This document shows positions 21,771 through 33,765 of a stretch of 64,000 nt of DNA, piece by piece. Numbering within the stretch: position 1 is the stretch's first letter; each line of letters opens with the position of its first letter. A program made the position numbers and the translations under genes. Origin of the DNA: Fraxinus americana (lineage: Eukaryota; Streptophyta; Magnoliopsida; Lamiales; Oleaceae); NCBI GenBank assembly GCA_035079005.1, contig CM068720.1:33591479-33655478 (forward strand), in the 5' to 3' direction. The notes below the pieces were generated by a model. The model was given only the letters and a program-made list of their open reading frames with translations. It was not told the DNA's origin and did not search any database.

Positions 21771-23224
21771 TGTTAGCCCAAGAATAACTAACCAAGAGGG
21801 AGGTGAATTGGTTTATTAAAACTTTTTCGTTAATCACTCAAGATTTAAACAAGTGAGCACGCAAATGGTAGAGAATAATCTAAACACAAGTGAACATGTA
21901 AATGAAACAATATAAATTTACGCGAAGTAAATGCGTTAAGTAAAAAGGGATAAAGAATGCAAACGATATGTTATGGAGGTTCGATCCAATGCAATAATCT
22001 ACGTCCCCCGTTACCAAGCTCTCCGTCACGAGCAAGGCCAAATGTATTATAATGGTAACTTACAACAAGGAGTATCAATCCTTAAGTGACTTACTACAAG
22101 GAGCACTTATCCTTAGGTGATTTACAACAAGGAGCACCTATCCTTACAATCGAGTTTTCACAAGGCTCTCGAAACCGTCAAGAAATAAGTGATAAATTAC
22201 AATAAAGAAACTCTCTCAATAAATGATATAATCAAGTTAAGTGTTTGAGAGTTCGGTAAACACTTCAATAGATAGCAAATAATGAAGCTCAAATGTTGAA
22301 GTTGTAAACTTTGATGAATGATGGATGATGAAATAGTTTGTATCTTTGTATCAAAGTTTCTAACCAATGATCTCTCTTAACAAATAATACAAGTTAAGTA
22401 TGAAGAGAGATTTTACACTTTAATAAAAGTGTTGGCAAAGAAAACTTCTACTAGCAATGAAGAATAGATGAAATTATGAAGAGTTCTTTAAAAAATGGAA
22501 TACTTGATAAGATGAATAAAATAGGTTGGAAAAATCTAGAAATTCTTTGTAATAAATGAAATAGAGTTTGAACTTAAATAATCTCAATGATATTGAATGA
22601 ATGAGCTCTCTAAAATTTCTTGTGAGTTGTTGTGTTTGAATGCAAAGAGAAAGGAGTATTTATAGAGCAAAACAGTATCTTTCGGTTGAGTCAGTTCAGT
22701 CGACCGAAGTGTGATATAGCCGTTACAAAAATCAAACCGTTAGAGTTTCGGTGGATACTTCGGTCGATCAAACCGGTCGACCGAAACATACGGAACATAC
22801 TTCGATCGATCCAACCGATCGACCGAAACATACTTTGATTGACTGAAATGATTGGATTTTGAAGTTCGTTTACTATATATAAAAATGTTCATTTTCCAAA
22901 ATCATCTCATTTTAAAAAAAAAAACATTTTTATGCATGTGATGAATAATGAACCCTAGTTTGAGCTTTATTTGCTTTGCTAAGAATTGATGAGTATACCT
23001 TTACATATAAACAAGGTTTCAATAAATAACTTCTAAATACTGTTCTTCATGATTTTTGATCTCGTCGAGTCTCTTTTGCTTGCATACTCTTCATTGATGA
23101 CGATTTGTGCCTTTGAATGTTTCAGGGAAATTTATACATGAAAACTCAAGAAGCTAGATATGTTAGAATCATAAATGTATTGTTTGTTATAATCAAAACA
23201 CGTGGAACTAATCATATGTCAACA
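21771..23224. mobile_element. Solo LTR (unclassified family) inserted in the RPA-like exon
   Basis: TGTTAG..CAACA ends with a perfect 5-bp target duplication ATATG (21766-21770 and 23225-23229). Removing the insert and one duplication restores an open zinc-ribbon exon running to a splice-donor-like GTAAT, which confirms the boundaries. The interior has three 31-bp units containing CAAGGAG..TATCCTTA (about 22054-22155) and a GTCGACCG-rich block (about 22676-22850). A TATA-like TATTTATAG lies near 22657. No internal coding region or second LTR is present. Confidence 0.85.
22676..22850. repeat. Repeated GGTCGACC / CGATCGA palindromic words inside the solo LTR
   Basis: The words CGGTCGACCG, TCGGTCGAT, CGATCGAT and GATCGACCGAAACATAC recur. 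The pair (CGGTCGAT..GGTCGACCGAAACATAC, CGATCGAT..GATCGACCGAAACATAC) forms a tandem of roughly 40-45 bp. The cores are self-complementary. Confidence 0.7.
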
Positions 23225-24051
23225 ATATGAACAAGCAAAAGTTGTCCCAATGTAATTTTTACAATTATACATATATTTAAATCTTTACTACAACTCTTTA
23301 TTCAAACATTATGTAGTACATATTTCTAATAAAAAACATTTATAGAGTGAATGTTTTGGTCCACCTTGAAGATAAATCAGGATCACTAGATGCAACTATC
23401 ATAGGAGAAGCTACAGAAACATTACTAGAAACAAATGCCAATGTAATAATGCATTATTCTACAGAGGAAAAATCAGAGCTCTAAAATTCCCATTTATTAT
23501 TTCCTAAAAAAAATACCAATTTTTTAATACATATTTGATCTATCACAGGTACCAAATGCAGAATTGAACAACATCATGAAACTGGAAAACGAAACATAAC
23601 TGTTGTTTTACCTAAAAGTGACAGAAAAATGCCACACTCCACCCAAATATCGGTTTGAAATCATTACAGCAATTACTGATAACAATACTTCAAATACAAC
23701 TTCGACTATCACAAGTGATGAAACCCAGGAAAGCTCCAAGGAAAAAAAAAATTACAAAAAACAAGGACAAGATGTGCAACGAAATCAGTGAACCTTCTAC
23801 ACATAGTAAAGAAATCACTCGACAAAGTGCAAAAAGATCTCTCTTTCAAGAACCAGCTATAACTACTGAGACAGTTTCAAAAAAAAAGTCTTACACAAGC
23901 TGTGATACCTTTGAACAAACCAATATCTTGAAATTGAAAAAAAAATAAAAAAATGAATGACCACTTTCTGTATTATTTTTGCAACAATAGGCAATGATAT
24001 AGGATTTTTTTTTCTATTTTGAAGAAAAAAAACAAATTGCCTATCTATATA

Positions 24052-24447
24052 GATGTGTAACTCTTTCCTCTATTTTCGGTTTCAATAATTTCTCACTGAA
24101 TGATGCACAATCATAGACATTGGATAAATGGTACAACTTGAATGTGGTTTTTGTCAAAGGATATAGTTTTTGTGCCTTTTGTCTCATTCAAATGAGGTTA
24201 AATTCTACCGTTAGTGAATAAAGTTTAGAATGTCGCTTTAATGTTACCAGTGAATTAGTTATTGATCCAAACACTGTTTATATTTTGGTCTGTAACTCTT
24301 CAACATCTTATGTATTCAGTATATGTATTAAATAGCCTATTGCTTTAGTTCATATCCATTTGTCTCCATTTTTTATATTATACATTTTCAATCTAAATTT
24401 TCATAACATCACTGACACATATCTTTGCCTTTTGAACCTATTTTCAA
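24052..24447. repeat. Helitron-associated direct repeat, copy B
   Basis: Starts GTGTAACTCTTTCCTCTATT and is collinear with 9351-9748, including CCAGTGAATTAGTTATTGA and ATTTGTCTCCATTTTTTA. It lies just 3' of the RPA-like gene. Confidence 0.8.
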
Positions 24448-26127
24448 TTAAATCCAAGTCATAACTTTAAATTCAAGTTGAAATTTCAAACCATAAATAA
24501 CTCACCAACGAGACATTAGCTAACATCCAACATCTACAATATTCATGCAAAATATTTCGAATAAAATGACTTAAATATTAATTATAACTCCCATGTCCAT
24601 TCGCACTTTCAACTACCCAAGCATTCATACTTTCAACTACCAAATTTTTCAACAAAAATCTCTTACCAATTTATTATCATCATATTTCAAAAAATTTATT
24701 CACCTATTCAACATAGCAGTCTCACCTCCAAGGTCGCTTCCCTAAAACTTTATTTTTCACTTTTCCTTTCCCTTTCTCTTTCCCTCGAATAACTATCCAA
24801 AACTATTGATTATTGAGCTTCATCATTCTTGCAAAATCTATTCGAAGGAGCTAAAACTCGAAATAATAATCAAAACAAGGTATTTTCGTTAGTAAATGTC
24901 AATTTTTTACTATAAATAAATACATAATTTGCTAATCACTCATTTAAGTTCTCAATTTTATTTTGCTCTTGGGGATCACGTTGGAATAGTTAAATCAGAC
25001 CATTCTACATCTTCAGTAACTTATTCTTTAAGTTTTAATCCATGTAAAAACTATTTTAAATTGCAATAAATGTAGATAATGCTTCAAATTGATCATAATT
25101 TGTAGTGAACTTGTTGTCTTCTATCAGGTTATAAGAATATCGTTTCTTGATGTTTTCATGTGGCGGAACATTCTAGATTATATGGGGAAAATGGTGAGTA
25201 CCTTGTTTGAATGATGCTTTAACTTTATTTCCAAGATCTCCACTGTGGTTGAATTCAAGATAGATAGAATATTGTGTTATGTTATAAATACACCTATTTG
25301 GTTGCAAGTCATACCGAATTTGTTTCAGCCCCCTCTTAATGAAAGAAACAAACTTTACAATTACCTTTTTAGTTGACACTAAACCACAGACGTTGAAGTT
25401 GAGTGTTTCAATTTAGTAAATAAATTAGAGCTAAGTTAGAACACGAAAAAATTCGACCAAAGAAGAAATTGCAGTCTCAATGAGATTCTCTTCCCACTCT
25501 CTAGGGCTTCAAATCTTCAACGTTGAGGTACATCCCTTTTAAGCACTATTTGGTTGTCCTCAACTACATTTTGGCTGAAGTATTTCAAGGTTTTTAGGTG
25601 CATCCCCAATTCTCGTCCACAAATAAAAATATTTGTAGATCAAGACAAGTACCCTCTCATGATAATCCTCTATTTTTATTTTCTCTCAATTTCGAAAATA
25701 TCTAAATTTTCTATTTCAATTACCAATAAATAATTATTTAGCAATTTCTATTTAGTGACTAATGAAATTTATGTACTTTTGATTTAAAAGATTTAGTTCA
25801 ACGTCTTCGAAGCAAAATGATTTTTGCTACTTCCATATGTCGAATTTTTGAATACTTTTGAGCAGCATAAACCTTACAGGATTTAAGTTTAGTTCAACAA
25901 TGAAATGCTCAATTTTATGAGTTTCATTTGTTTCCAAAATGTATAATTACAGATCTTTGTTATTTGTGGTTTCGATTAATTTTCCATTAGGTTTTCATGA
26001 GTTATCGCTTTATGTTTAAAACAATTTTAACATATTTCAGTTTCCTTCTTTGTCATGTGTTCTTATTTAGAAATGTAAACATGTCTTTCATAGATTTTTA
26101 ATCAACTATTATGCGATGTTTTTGTAA
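24448..26127. other. AT-rich stretch, nothing recognised
   Basis: 1.7 kb of AT-rich DNA without a credible frame on either strand. It may include the 3' end of the Helitron, but I could not identify a convincing CTRR end with a terminal hairpin. Confidence 0.45.
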
Positions 26128-26132
26128 GTCCT

Positions 26133-26837
26133 TGTTCACGAAAATATGTTTCGAATAAAACCACTGCAAGTGTACGGTTCGTTGACAAGTAATAAAGTGG
26201 AAATCCTAAAATTTCGAGTATCGTTTCCATGAGGATTGATTTAACTTGAGTTCTATTATTGCGACCTTAACCGAATCTATTAAACTCAATATGATTATTT
26301 TGTGACTTTATGATGAAATTATGACTAATCTATAAATTAAACTAAAATTATGAGTCAAATGCAAAAGTAATGTTTGAATGCAAAAGTTTAAGAAATTAAT
26401 GTATGAAAAAGCGTATTAGGATCCCGAATCGCCAATCAAAATTCACTATTAACCCCTATCTCACAATTTGACAACACGATGAATCGTTTGAAGAATCAAT
26501 GTTTCTAACCTATCCAACAATCTCTTTCGAGTAGAATTGAACATATCCTAGTATACCATTTAACTATATTTCTATGACAAATGCCATATACAAGAATGCA
26601 TGAAGTTTTGTAAACACTTAGAGATTCACGTCATGCATATCGGTATATTTCTATCCTCTATGAACAAAACGATGATTTATACCTTGTTGAGTTTATTTCC
26701 CTTCTTTCGAATGCATAAAATAAACCACCTAAACTCACACAATTATCGTGCACTATAATCATGGAGACGAAAAGTGTATATAAACGAAAAATGGCCATGT
26801 TTTGTGGCCTAAATAAGTGCGCAAAACGTCCTTATCA
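26133..26837. mobile_element. Solo LTR of the Athila-like family
   Basis: 705 bp, TGTTCACGAAAATATG to CCTTATCA, with a perfect 5-bp target duplication GTCCT (26128-26132 and 26838-26842). It matches the first about 640 bp of the LTR at 10466 and then jumps to its last about 40 bp (AAGTGCGCAAAACG), so it lacks the palindrome-bearing part. This is either an internal deletion or a short-LTR subfamily. Confidence 0.88.
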
Positions 26838-26942
26838 GTCCTCATTCATCATGTGTTTTGTTTGAATTTCTAACGAAAAATGGAATATATAACTTTTAGA
26901 ATTTGTTCAATCAGCAAACCTGGTAATGGCTACTATTAATAG

Positions 26943-27988
26943 TGTTGGAAAAATTGAGTTGTGGGCTGACTTTGGCGCTAATTTTGAGCGGGACCCGCTT
27001 GGCTATTTTGAAAGATGAAAGTTGATTTGTGTTCTCCTCCGTGAGTACATCGAAATCATATACTTGTCAAAAATGATGCTCGGGTGAATGAGAAATTGAA
27101 GCTCAAAGTATGCCATGTGAAATGAGTTTGTTGGTGGGAAAAATAAATTTTTAAACTTTATAAAGGATTGCACTTTAGAATGGTATAATCATGTGTAACA
27201 TAGAGGCTCTCTCCACGTGCGCGCGCAGCGGGGGTGCAAATCTTGAACCGAAATTGGTTTCGGACCTTGAACTTGTGTGCGAGTGCGACCTGTGTACACG
27301 AATGTCGGACCGAAAGGAGCAAAATTGGCCCCTTAGGAGTGTCCACGTTTTGCTACATTTTTTAACTTTTTCAATAGACTTTTGGTTTTCCAAAACTGTT
27401 GAAACTCCAAAACTCCTGTTGTAATTGCTATGAATTGAATGAGCAGGTTACAAGCCAGCCTTTATATGTGTCTCGATTTTCCACAGTTCAATACACGAAA
27501 ATTCATCTGGTGGAGTCTGCTTTCTTTTTTATTTTCTGTTCCTGTCTGGTTTAGTGATATTGTTCGGGCACTGGTTCAGTTCGCCTGAGTAGAATCTGCT
27601 GTGCTCGGATTTTACTGGTTTCTCCGTTGTATCCTGGGAAGCAGACGCTTACACTACCTCAAGCACGTACGGTGAGGGGGCGAATCTGTTTTAAGGAAAC
27701 TGTGTGTAACACAGGCCTCATGTTAAAAGTTTTATACAGTTTTAATCACTTGTTCTTGCTTGATCTACATATTAATGTTTTGTAATTATTTAAATTACCT
27801 GTTATTTCTTACTGCAATCAACGAATCATTGGATTTGTTATATGTATGATTTAATCTGTTATGATATATAAAATCGGTATATCTACCACTGCATATACAG
27901 TATCCATACTGCAAATTCGGTATCCAATCTGCATATACGGTATCCAGTGTGTAAATCCGGTATTTGATTTTGAAACAATCTTCCTACA
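26943..27988 (+). repeat. Copia-1 5' LTR
   Basis: TGTTGGAAAAATTG..CTTCCTACA. It holds a TATA-like CTTTATAAAGG at about 27157-27167, the block CGTTGTATCCTGGGA at 27625 and GAATCTGTTTTAAGG at about 27682, and near its end three degenerate 'CGGTATCCA..TGCA' repeats. Confidence 0.92.
27157..27167 (+). promoter_or_regulatory. TATA-like element in the copia-1 LTR
   Basis: CTTTATAAAGG is the best TATA candidate in the LTR and is present in both LTR copies (3' copy near 32932). The start site is not known. Confidence 0.5.
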
Positions 27989-28072
27989 AGCTTAAAAAAG
28001 ACTATTTTGACTCGTTTCATTTGATCAATATTAGTTTATTTGAAACTAATATTTTTTTTTTCATTTTCAGAA

Positions 28073-31000
28073 ATGGCAACTGAACAAACTAACATGGATG
28101 TAACCCAAGCTGTAGCTATTGGAAATCAGGCTGCAGGCTCTAGTTCTGGTGTGGCTTAGACTGTGGCTAGATTGCCAGGTCATGTTGTGAGCCAACCTGT
28201 GGCTACTGTTCCAGTTAATCATAATGAAAAATCGGAGAAATTCAATGGCTTGAATTTCAAGAGGTGGCAGCAGAAAATGCTATTTTATTTGACCACCTTG
28301 AATCTTGCGAGATTTTTGACTGAAACTGCTTCAAAACTCAATGAGGGTGAGGCAGATGTTCAAGCGATCAATGCTCTTAATGCTTGGAACCATTTGGATT
28401 TTCTATGCCGAAACTATATTATGAACAGTTTAGGAGACACGCTATACAATGTGTACAGCACTATGAAAATTGTTAAGGCGTTGTGGGAGTCTTTGGACCA
28501 GAAATATAAAACTGAAGATGCCGGGGCTAAAAAGTTCATTGTTAGCAAATTCTTAGATTATAAAATGGTGGACTCCAAAACTATAATCAGTCAAGTGCAA
28601 GAACTCCAAGTAATTCTTCACGAGATTCATGCCGAAGGGATGGTGTTGAGTGAAACTTTCCAAGTGGCTGCAATTATTGAAAAACTGCCCCCCGCTTGGA
28701 AAGATTTCAAGAATTACCTAAAGCACAAACGAAAGGAAAAGAACGTCGAAGAACTAATTGTTAGACTTCGAATTGAAGAAGACAACAAGAGTTTTGAGAA
28801 GAAGTTGTTCAATCCTAGTGTTGCTAAAGCCAACGTTGTGGAGCATGGTCAAAGCAGTAAGGCCTACAAAAATAAGGCTGGGTCATCCGGTGGTAAAGGG
28901 ACCAAACTAGGACCTAAAGGTGGAATTTGTAAAAGGAAGTTTCAAGGAAAATGCTTCAATTGTGACAAGGTGGGTCACAAGTCTTCGGAGTGCAGATTGT
29001 CAAAGAAGAAGAAAGAAGCAAATGTGGTTGACTACATGGCGCATGATGTGGCGAAGATGAATCTAGCAGCCGTCATTTCTGAAGTGAACATGGTGGGATC
29101 TAACCCAAAAGAATGGTGGATTGACACCGGAGCTACGAGGCATGTGTGTTTTGATAAAGAACTGTTTGCTTCTTTCAAAGCAATTGAGAATGGAGAAAAG
29201 TTGTTCATGGGAAATTCAACAACTTCTGAAATCAAGGGACAAGGCAAGGTGGTTCTGAAGATGACTTCGGGGAAAGAGCTGACTCTTAACAATGTGTTGT
29301 ATGTGCCGGAAATTCGCAAGAACCTTGTGTCCGGGTCGCTTTTGAATAGGCATGGTATTCGTATTGTATTTGAGTCGGACAAAGTCATTTTGTCAAAGAG
29401 TGGAATGTTTGTCAGAAAAGGCTATGTTTCCGATGGTATGTTTAAGTTGAATGTAATGGTTGTTAAACCAAAAATGAATAAAGTGAACTCTTCTACTTAT
29501 TTGCTTGAGTCTTCCAATATGTGGCATGGTAGACTAGGATATGTTAACTATGATTTTTTACGTAGACTAGTTAACTTGAATTGCATATCCGCATTCCATA
29601 TTGATTCAAAACATAAGTGTGAAACTTGTGTTAAAGCAAAGTTGACAAGGTCATCATTTAAATCAATTGAACGGAATACAGAACCACTTAATTTAATTCA
29701 CAGTGATATATGTGATTTAAAATTTGTACAAACAAGAGGTGGCAACAAGTATTTCATTACTTTTGTCGACGATAGTACGAAATATTGCTATGTCTACTTG
29801 CTAAAAAGTAAGGATGAAGCGATAGAGAAATTTATTCTCTACAAGAATGAAGTTGAGAACCAATTTAACAAGAAAATTAAGGTGATAAGAAGCGATCGAG
29901 ATGGTGAGTATGAAGCACCATTCGCCGAATTCTGTGCACAACACGGAATCATACATGAAACCACCGCACCTTATTCACTGCAACAAAATGGTGTTGCTGA
30001 AAGGAAAAATCGCACCTTAAAAGAAATGATGAATGCAATGTTGGTAAGTTCTGGGTTACCTCAGAACATGTGGGGGGAGGTTGTGTTATCAGCAAATTAC
30101 CTTTTAAATAAGGTACCCCGAAAGAAAATGGAAAAGACCTCTTATGAGTTATGGAAATGAAGAAAGTCTTCCTATAAATACTTACGAGTGTGGGGGCGTC
30201 TTGCTAAAGTGGCTGTCCCAACACCAAAGAAAGTGAAGATAAGCCCGAAAACTGTAGATTGTATCTTCATTGGATATGCTCAAAATAGTAGTGCTTATCG
30301 ATTTCTTGTGTATGAATCTAAGATTGAAGATATACACAAAAATACGATAATGGAATCGAGAAATGTTTCGTTCTTTGAACATGTATTTCCATATTGGTCC
30401 AAAGAAGAAGCAAGCTCTTCTAAACGGACATATGAGATTATGACTGAAAATAGTCAGGACTAAGTATTAGAAGAGGAGGTTGAGGTTGAACCAAGACGTA
30501 ACAAAAGGGAAATGATAGAAAAATCTTATGGTCCAGATTTTCTGACCTATATGCTAGAAAGTGAACCTCAAAGCTATCAAGAAGTCAGGAACTCCTCAGA
30601 AGGACCTCAATAGAAAGAGGCAATTAAAAGTGAAATAGATTCCATTTTGCAAACTCATACATGGGAGCTAGTGGATCTTCCTCCAGGAAGTAAACCACCA
30701 GGCTAGAAGTGGATTTTCAAACGGAAAATGAAAGAAAATGAAAAGTATAAGGCCAGATTAGTAATAAAAGGTTACAGACAACGAGAAGGCTTTGATTACT
30801 TTGATACATATTCTCCAATAACGAGAATAACATCTATTAGGATGATACTGGCGATTGCTGCTCTATGAAATCTTGAAGTACATCAAATGGATGTTAAGAC
30901 TGCATTCTTGAATGGAGATTTAGATGAAGAAATCTATATGGAACAACTCGAGGGGTTTTCGTCTCCAGGGCAAGAAAAGAAAGTTTGTAAATTGGTGAAG

Positions 31001-32097
31001 TCGTTATATGGCCTGAAACAAGCACCGAAACAATGGCATGAAAAATTTGACAGTGTCATGATGGAGAGTGGATTTAAAATCAACGAGTGTGATAAATGTG
31101 TTTACGTTAAAGACACTGAAAATGGTTATGTCACTCTATGTCTTTACGTTGACGACATGCTTATTGTTGGCAGTGACAATAAGATGATTAAATCCACTAA
31201 AGATATGTTAAATTCGAGATTTGACATGAAGGTTATGGGTTTAGCTGATGTTATACTTGGAATTAAAATTTCAAGAACATTAGATGGGCTTGCTCTAAAT
31301 CAGTTACATTATGTGGATAAAATTCTGGAGAAGTTCAGTAAGGATGATACTGAAATGGCTAGAACACCGATAGATACAAGTCATCATCTATCCAAAAACA
31401 AAGGTGAAAGTGTATCTCAAGTAGAATATTCGAGAGTTATTGGGAGTCTGATGTACTTGATGAGTTGTACAAGACCAGACATAGCCTACACAGTGAGTAA
31501 ATTGAGTAGATATACGAGTAATCCAGGAGCTGATCACTGAAAAGGAATAGTAAGAGTACTTAGATACTTGAGATATACTCGTAATTTTGGACTGCACTAT
31601 ACAAGGTATCCGCGGTCATTAAAGGATATACTGATGCTAATTGGATATCTGATATAAAAGACTCAAAGTCCACGAGTGGATTTGTGTTCACATTGGCAGG
31701 TGCAACTATATCCTGAAAATCCTCTAAACAAACAGTGATAGCCAGATCCACTATGGAATCTGAGTTTATAGTTTTAGATAAAAGTGGTGAAGAGGCTGAG
31801 TGGTTGCGCAACTTCTTAGAGGATATTGCAAGATGGTCAAAACCTGTGCCAGCAATTTGCATATATTGTGATAGTCAATCGGCAATTGGAAGGGTACAGA
31901 GTAACATGTATAATGGTAAGTCTAGACATATACGTCGTAGACATAATACCATAAGGCAACTACTCTCAACTGGAGTTATCACTGTTGATTATGTAAAATC
32001 AAATGATAACATTGCGGATCCGCTAATCAAAGAGTTAAATAGAGAGTTAGTTGAAAAATCATCGAGGGGAATGGGACTTAAGCCCTTGAATGAATAA
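28073..32097 (+). pseudogene. Copia-1 gag-pol polyprotein (broken)
   Basis: The ATG at 28073 begins gag; codon 29 is TAG (28157-28159), after which the frame is open to 30157. Domains in order: UBN2-type gag (FNGLNFKRWQQKMLFYL), zinc knuckle CFNCDKVGHKSSEC, protease WWIDTGATRHVC, pre-integrase zinc region (WHGRLGYVN, CETCVKAK), and integrase (IHSDICDL, IRSDRDGEY, NGVAERKNRTL). Reverse transcriptase (MDVKTAFLNGDLDEEIYMEQ, YGLKQAPKQWHEKF, LYVDDMLIVG) and RNase H (STMESEF, IYCDSQSAI, NIADPL) follow. Further stops lie at 30158, 30461, 30611, 30704, 30866, 31538 and 31714, with a frameshift near 31600-31625. The final domain ends at 32097. Stops rather than frameshifts dominate. Confidence 0.93.
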
Positions 32098-32682
32098 GTT
32101 AATACAAAGGAAAACCCAACTTAGTTGACTGGAGATCCCAAAATCTAGGTTCAAAGGGACAACCTAAGTGTAAAAACTTGATAGAACCACTGTGGGGGAT
32201 ATTACCTCCTATCCATTCCTATGATATAACAGTGATGGCCGTAGAGATGAAGGATAAGCAATAGACTTTTAATGATTCTTATGCATCGAAAATCGAGCCA
32301 AGTAATGCAGGTTATTTGTAGTAAGAAATCACCTATGTGAGAGAGAAGTGTGGCCGCTTCTAAAGGAATTGTGTGGGGCAAAATTCTTGTGAACTCTCAT
32401 GGAACCAGGCGTATGTTCATGGCCAAAACGAACATAATAATGAGAACTGAAATGTGTTAGGAAAAATCCAGTGTGGAGTATATCATCGTTTACATAAACG
32501 GCAGAATAGTTCAAGGACATCGTGTCTACTGGTCAGCTAGTAAAGTAAATATGCTTTAACAAGGGAAGGTTCAAAGGGTAACACCTACCTATCCTATGCA
32601 GGTTTCAACCGTTGAACTATATCACCTAGTCGTCTTGTGTCACATTTATGTGTCGCTCCCAATTTTCATTCATGTGGGGGAT
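32098..32682 (+). other. Copia-1 3' untranslated region and polypurine tract
   Basis: Between the pol stop and the 3' LTR lies 585 bp without a gene, ending in the polypurine tract ATGTGGGGGAT at 32672-32682. Confidence 0.7.
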
Positions 32683-33765
32683 TGTTGGAAAAATTGAGTT
32701 GTGGGTTGACTTTGGCGCTAATTTGAGCTGGACTTGGCTATTTTGAAAGATGAAAGTTGATTTATGTTCTCCTCCGTGAGTGCATCGAAATCATATACTT
32801 ACTTGTCAAAAATGATGCTCGGGTGAATGAGAAATTGAATCTCAAAGTATGCCATGTGAAAGGAGTTTGTTGGTGGGAAAAAAAATTTTTAAACTTTGTT
32901 CCACATAGGAAGTTGAGGAAATTTAAAACCACTTTATAAAGGATTGCACTTTAGAATGGTGTAATCATGTGTAGTATAGAGGCTCTCTCCACGTGCGCGC
33001 GCAGGGGGGGTGCAAATCTAGGACCGAAATTGGTTTCGGACCTTGAACTTGTGTGCGAGCGCGACCCGTGTACACGAATGTCGGACTGAAAGGAGCAAAA
33101 TTGGCCCCTTAGGAGTGTCCACGTTTTGCTACATTTTTTAACTTTTTCAATAGATTTTTGATTTTTCAAAACTGTTGAAACTCTAAAAATCCTGTTGTAA
33201 TTGCTATGAATTGAATGAGCAGGTTACAAGCCAGTCTTTATATGTGTCTTGATTTTCCACAGTTCAATACACGAAAATTCATCTGGTGGAGTCTGCTTTC
33301 GTTTTTTATTTTCTGTTCCTGTCTGGTTTGGTGATATTGTTCGGGCACTGGTTCAGTTCGCCGGAGTAGAATCTGCTGTGCTCGGATTTTACTGGTTTCT
33401 TCGTTGTATCCTGGGAAGCAGACGCTTACACTACCTCAAGCACGTACGGTGAGGGGGCGAATCTGTTTTAAGGAAACTGTGTGTAACATAGGCCTCGGGT
33501 TAAAAGTTTTATACAGTTTTAATCACTTGTTCTTGCTCGATCTGCATATTAATGTTTTGTAATTATTTAAATTACCTGTTATTTCTTACTGCAATCAACG
33601 AATCATTGGATTTGTTATATGTACGATTTAATCTGTTATGATATATAAAATCGGTATATCTACCACTGCATATACAGTATCCATACTGCAAATCCAGTAT
33701 CCAATCTGCATATACGGTATCCAGTGTGTAAATCCGGTATTTGATTTTGAAACAATCTTCCTACA
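32683..33765 (+). repeat. Copia-1 3' LTR
   Basis: 1083 bp, collinear with 26943-27988 with scattered substitutions and an extra segment near 32899-32935. Confidence 0.92.

Larger units (their letters stand above)
21379..23948 (+). pseudogene. RPA1-like single-strand-binding protein gene of a Helitron, broken
   Basis: Exon-like blocks match the C-terminal half of RPA70-type proteins carried by plant Helitrons. After an acceptor-like TGTAG at 21378 comes KFTPPTDNNFTPIADLL (to 21538, stop). Then comes a zinc-ribbon-like block FRYMSCSNCKKI with GEIHKYRFCKY (21680-21770), and after the solo LTR the OB-fold block VNVLVHLEDKSGSLDATIIG (about 23348-23470). A last exon (from about 23551) ends in a basic Lys/Ser/Thr-rich tail with a frameshift in the A-run near 23743. 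RPA coats single-stranded DNA; in Helitrons it is thought to help rolling-circle transposition. A 1454-bp solo LTR lies inside the zinc-ribbon exon. Confidence 0.78.
26943..33765 (+). mobile_element. Ty1/copia LTR retrotransposon, copia-1
   Basis: 5' LTR 26943-27988 and 3' LTR 32683-33765. The target duplication is AATAG/AATGG (one mismatch). The polypurine tract ATGTGGGGGAT precedes the 3' LTR. The internal region encodes gag-pol in one frame from 28073 to 31540 with several stops, then a frameshift before RNase H. No tRNA primer-binding site is recognisable after the 5' LTR; see the findings. The 3' LTR has an about 35-bp segment near 32899-32935 that the 5' LTR lacks. Confidence 0.92.

Noticed and set aside
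21771..23224. Considered a complete small retrotransposon (TRIM)
   Set aside because: No second LTR, primer site or purine tract inside; a solo LTR explains ends and target duplication better.
29032..29388. 118-codon frame antisense to copia-1 protease
   Set aside because: It is the mirror of a strongly coding region and has no independent support.
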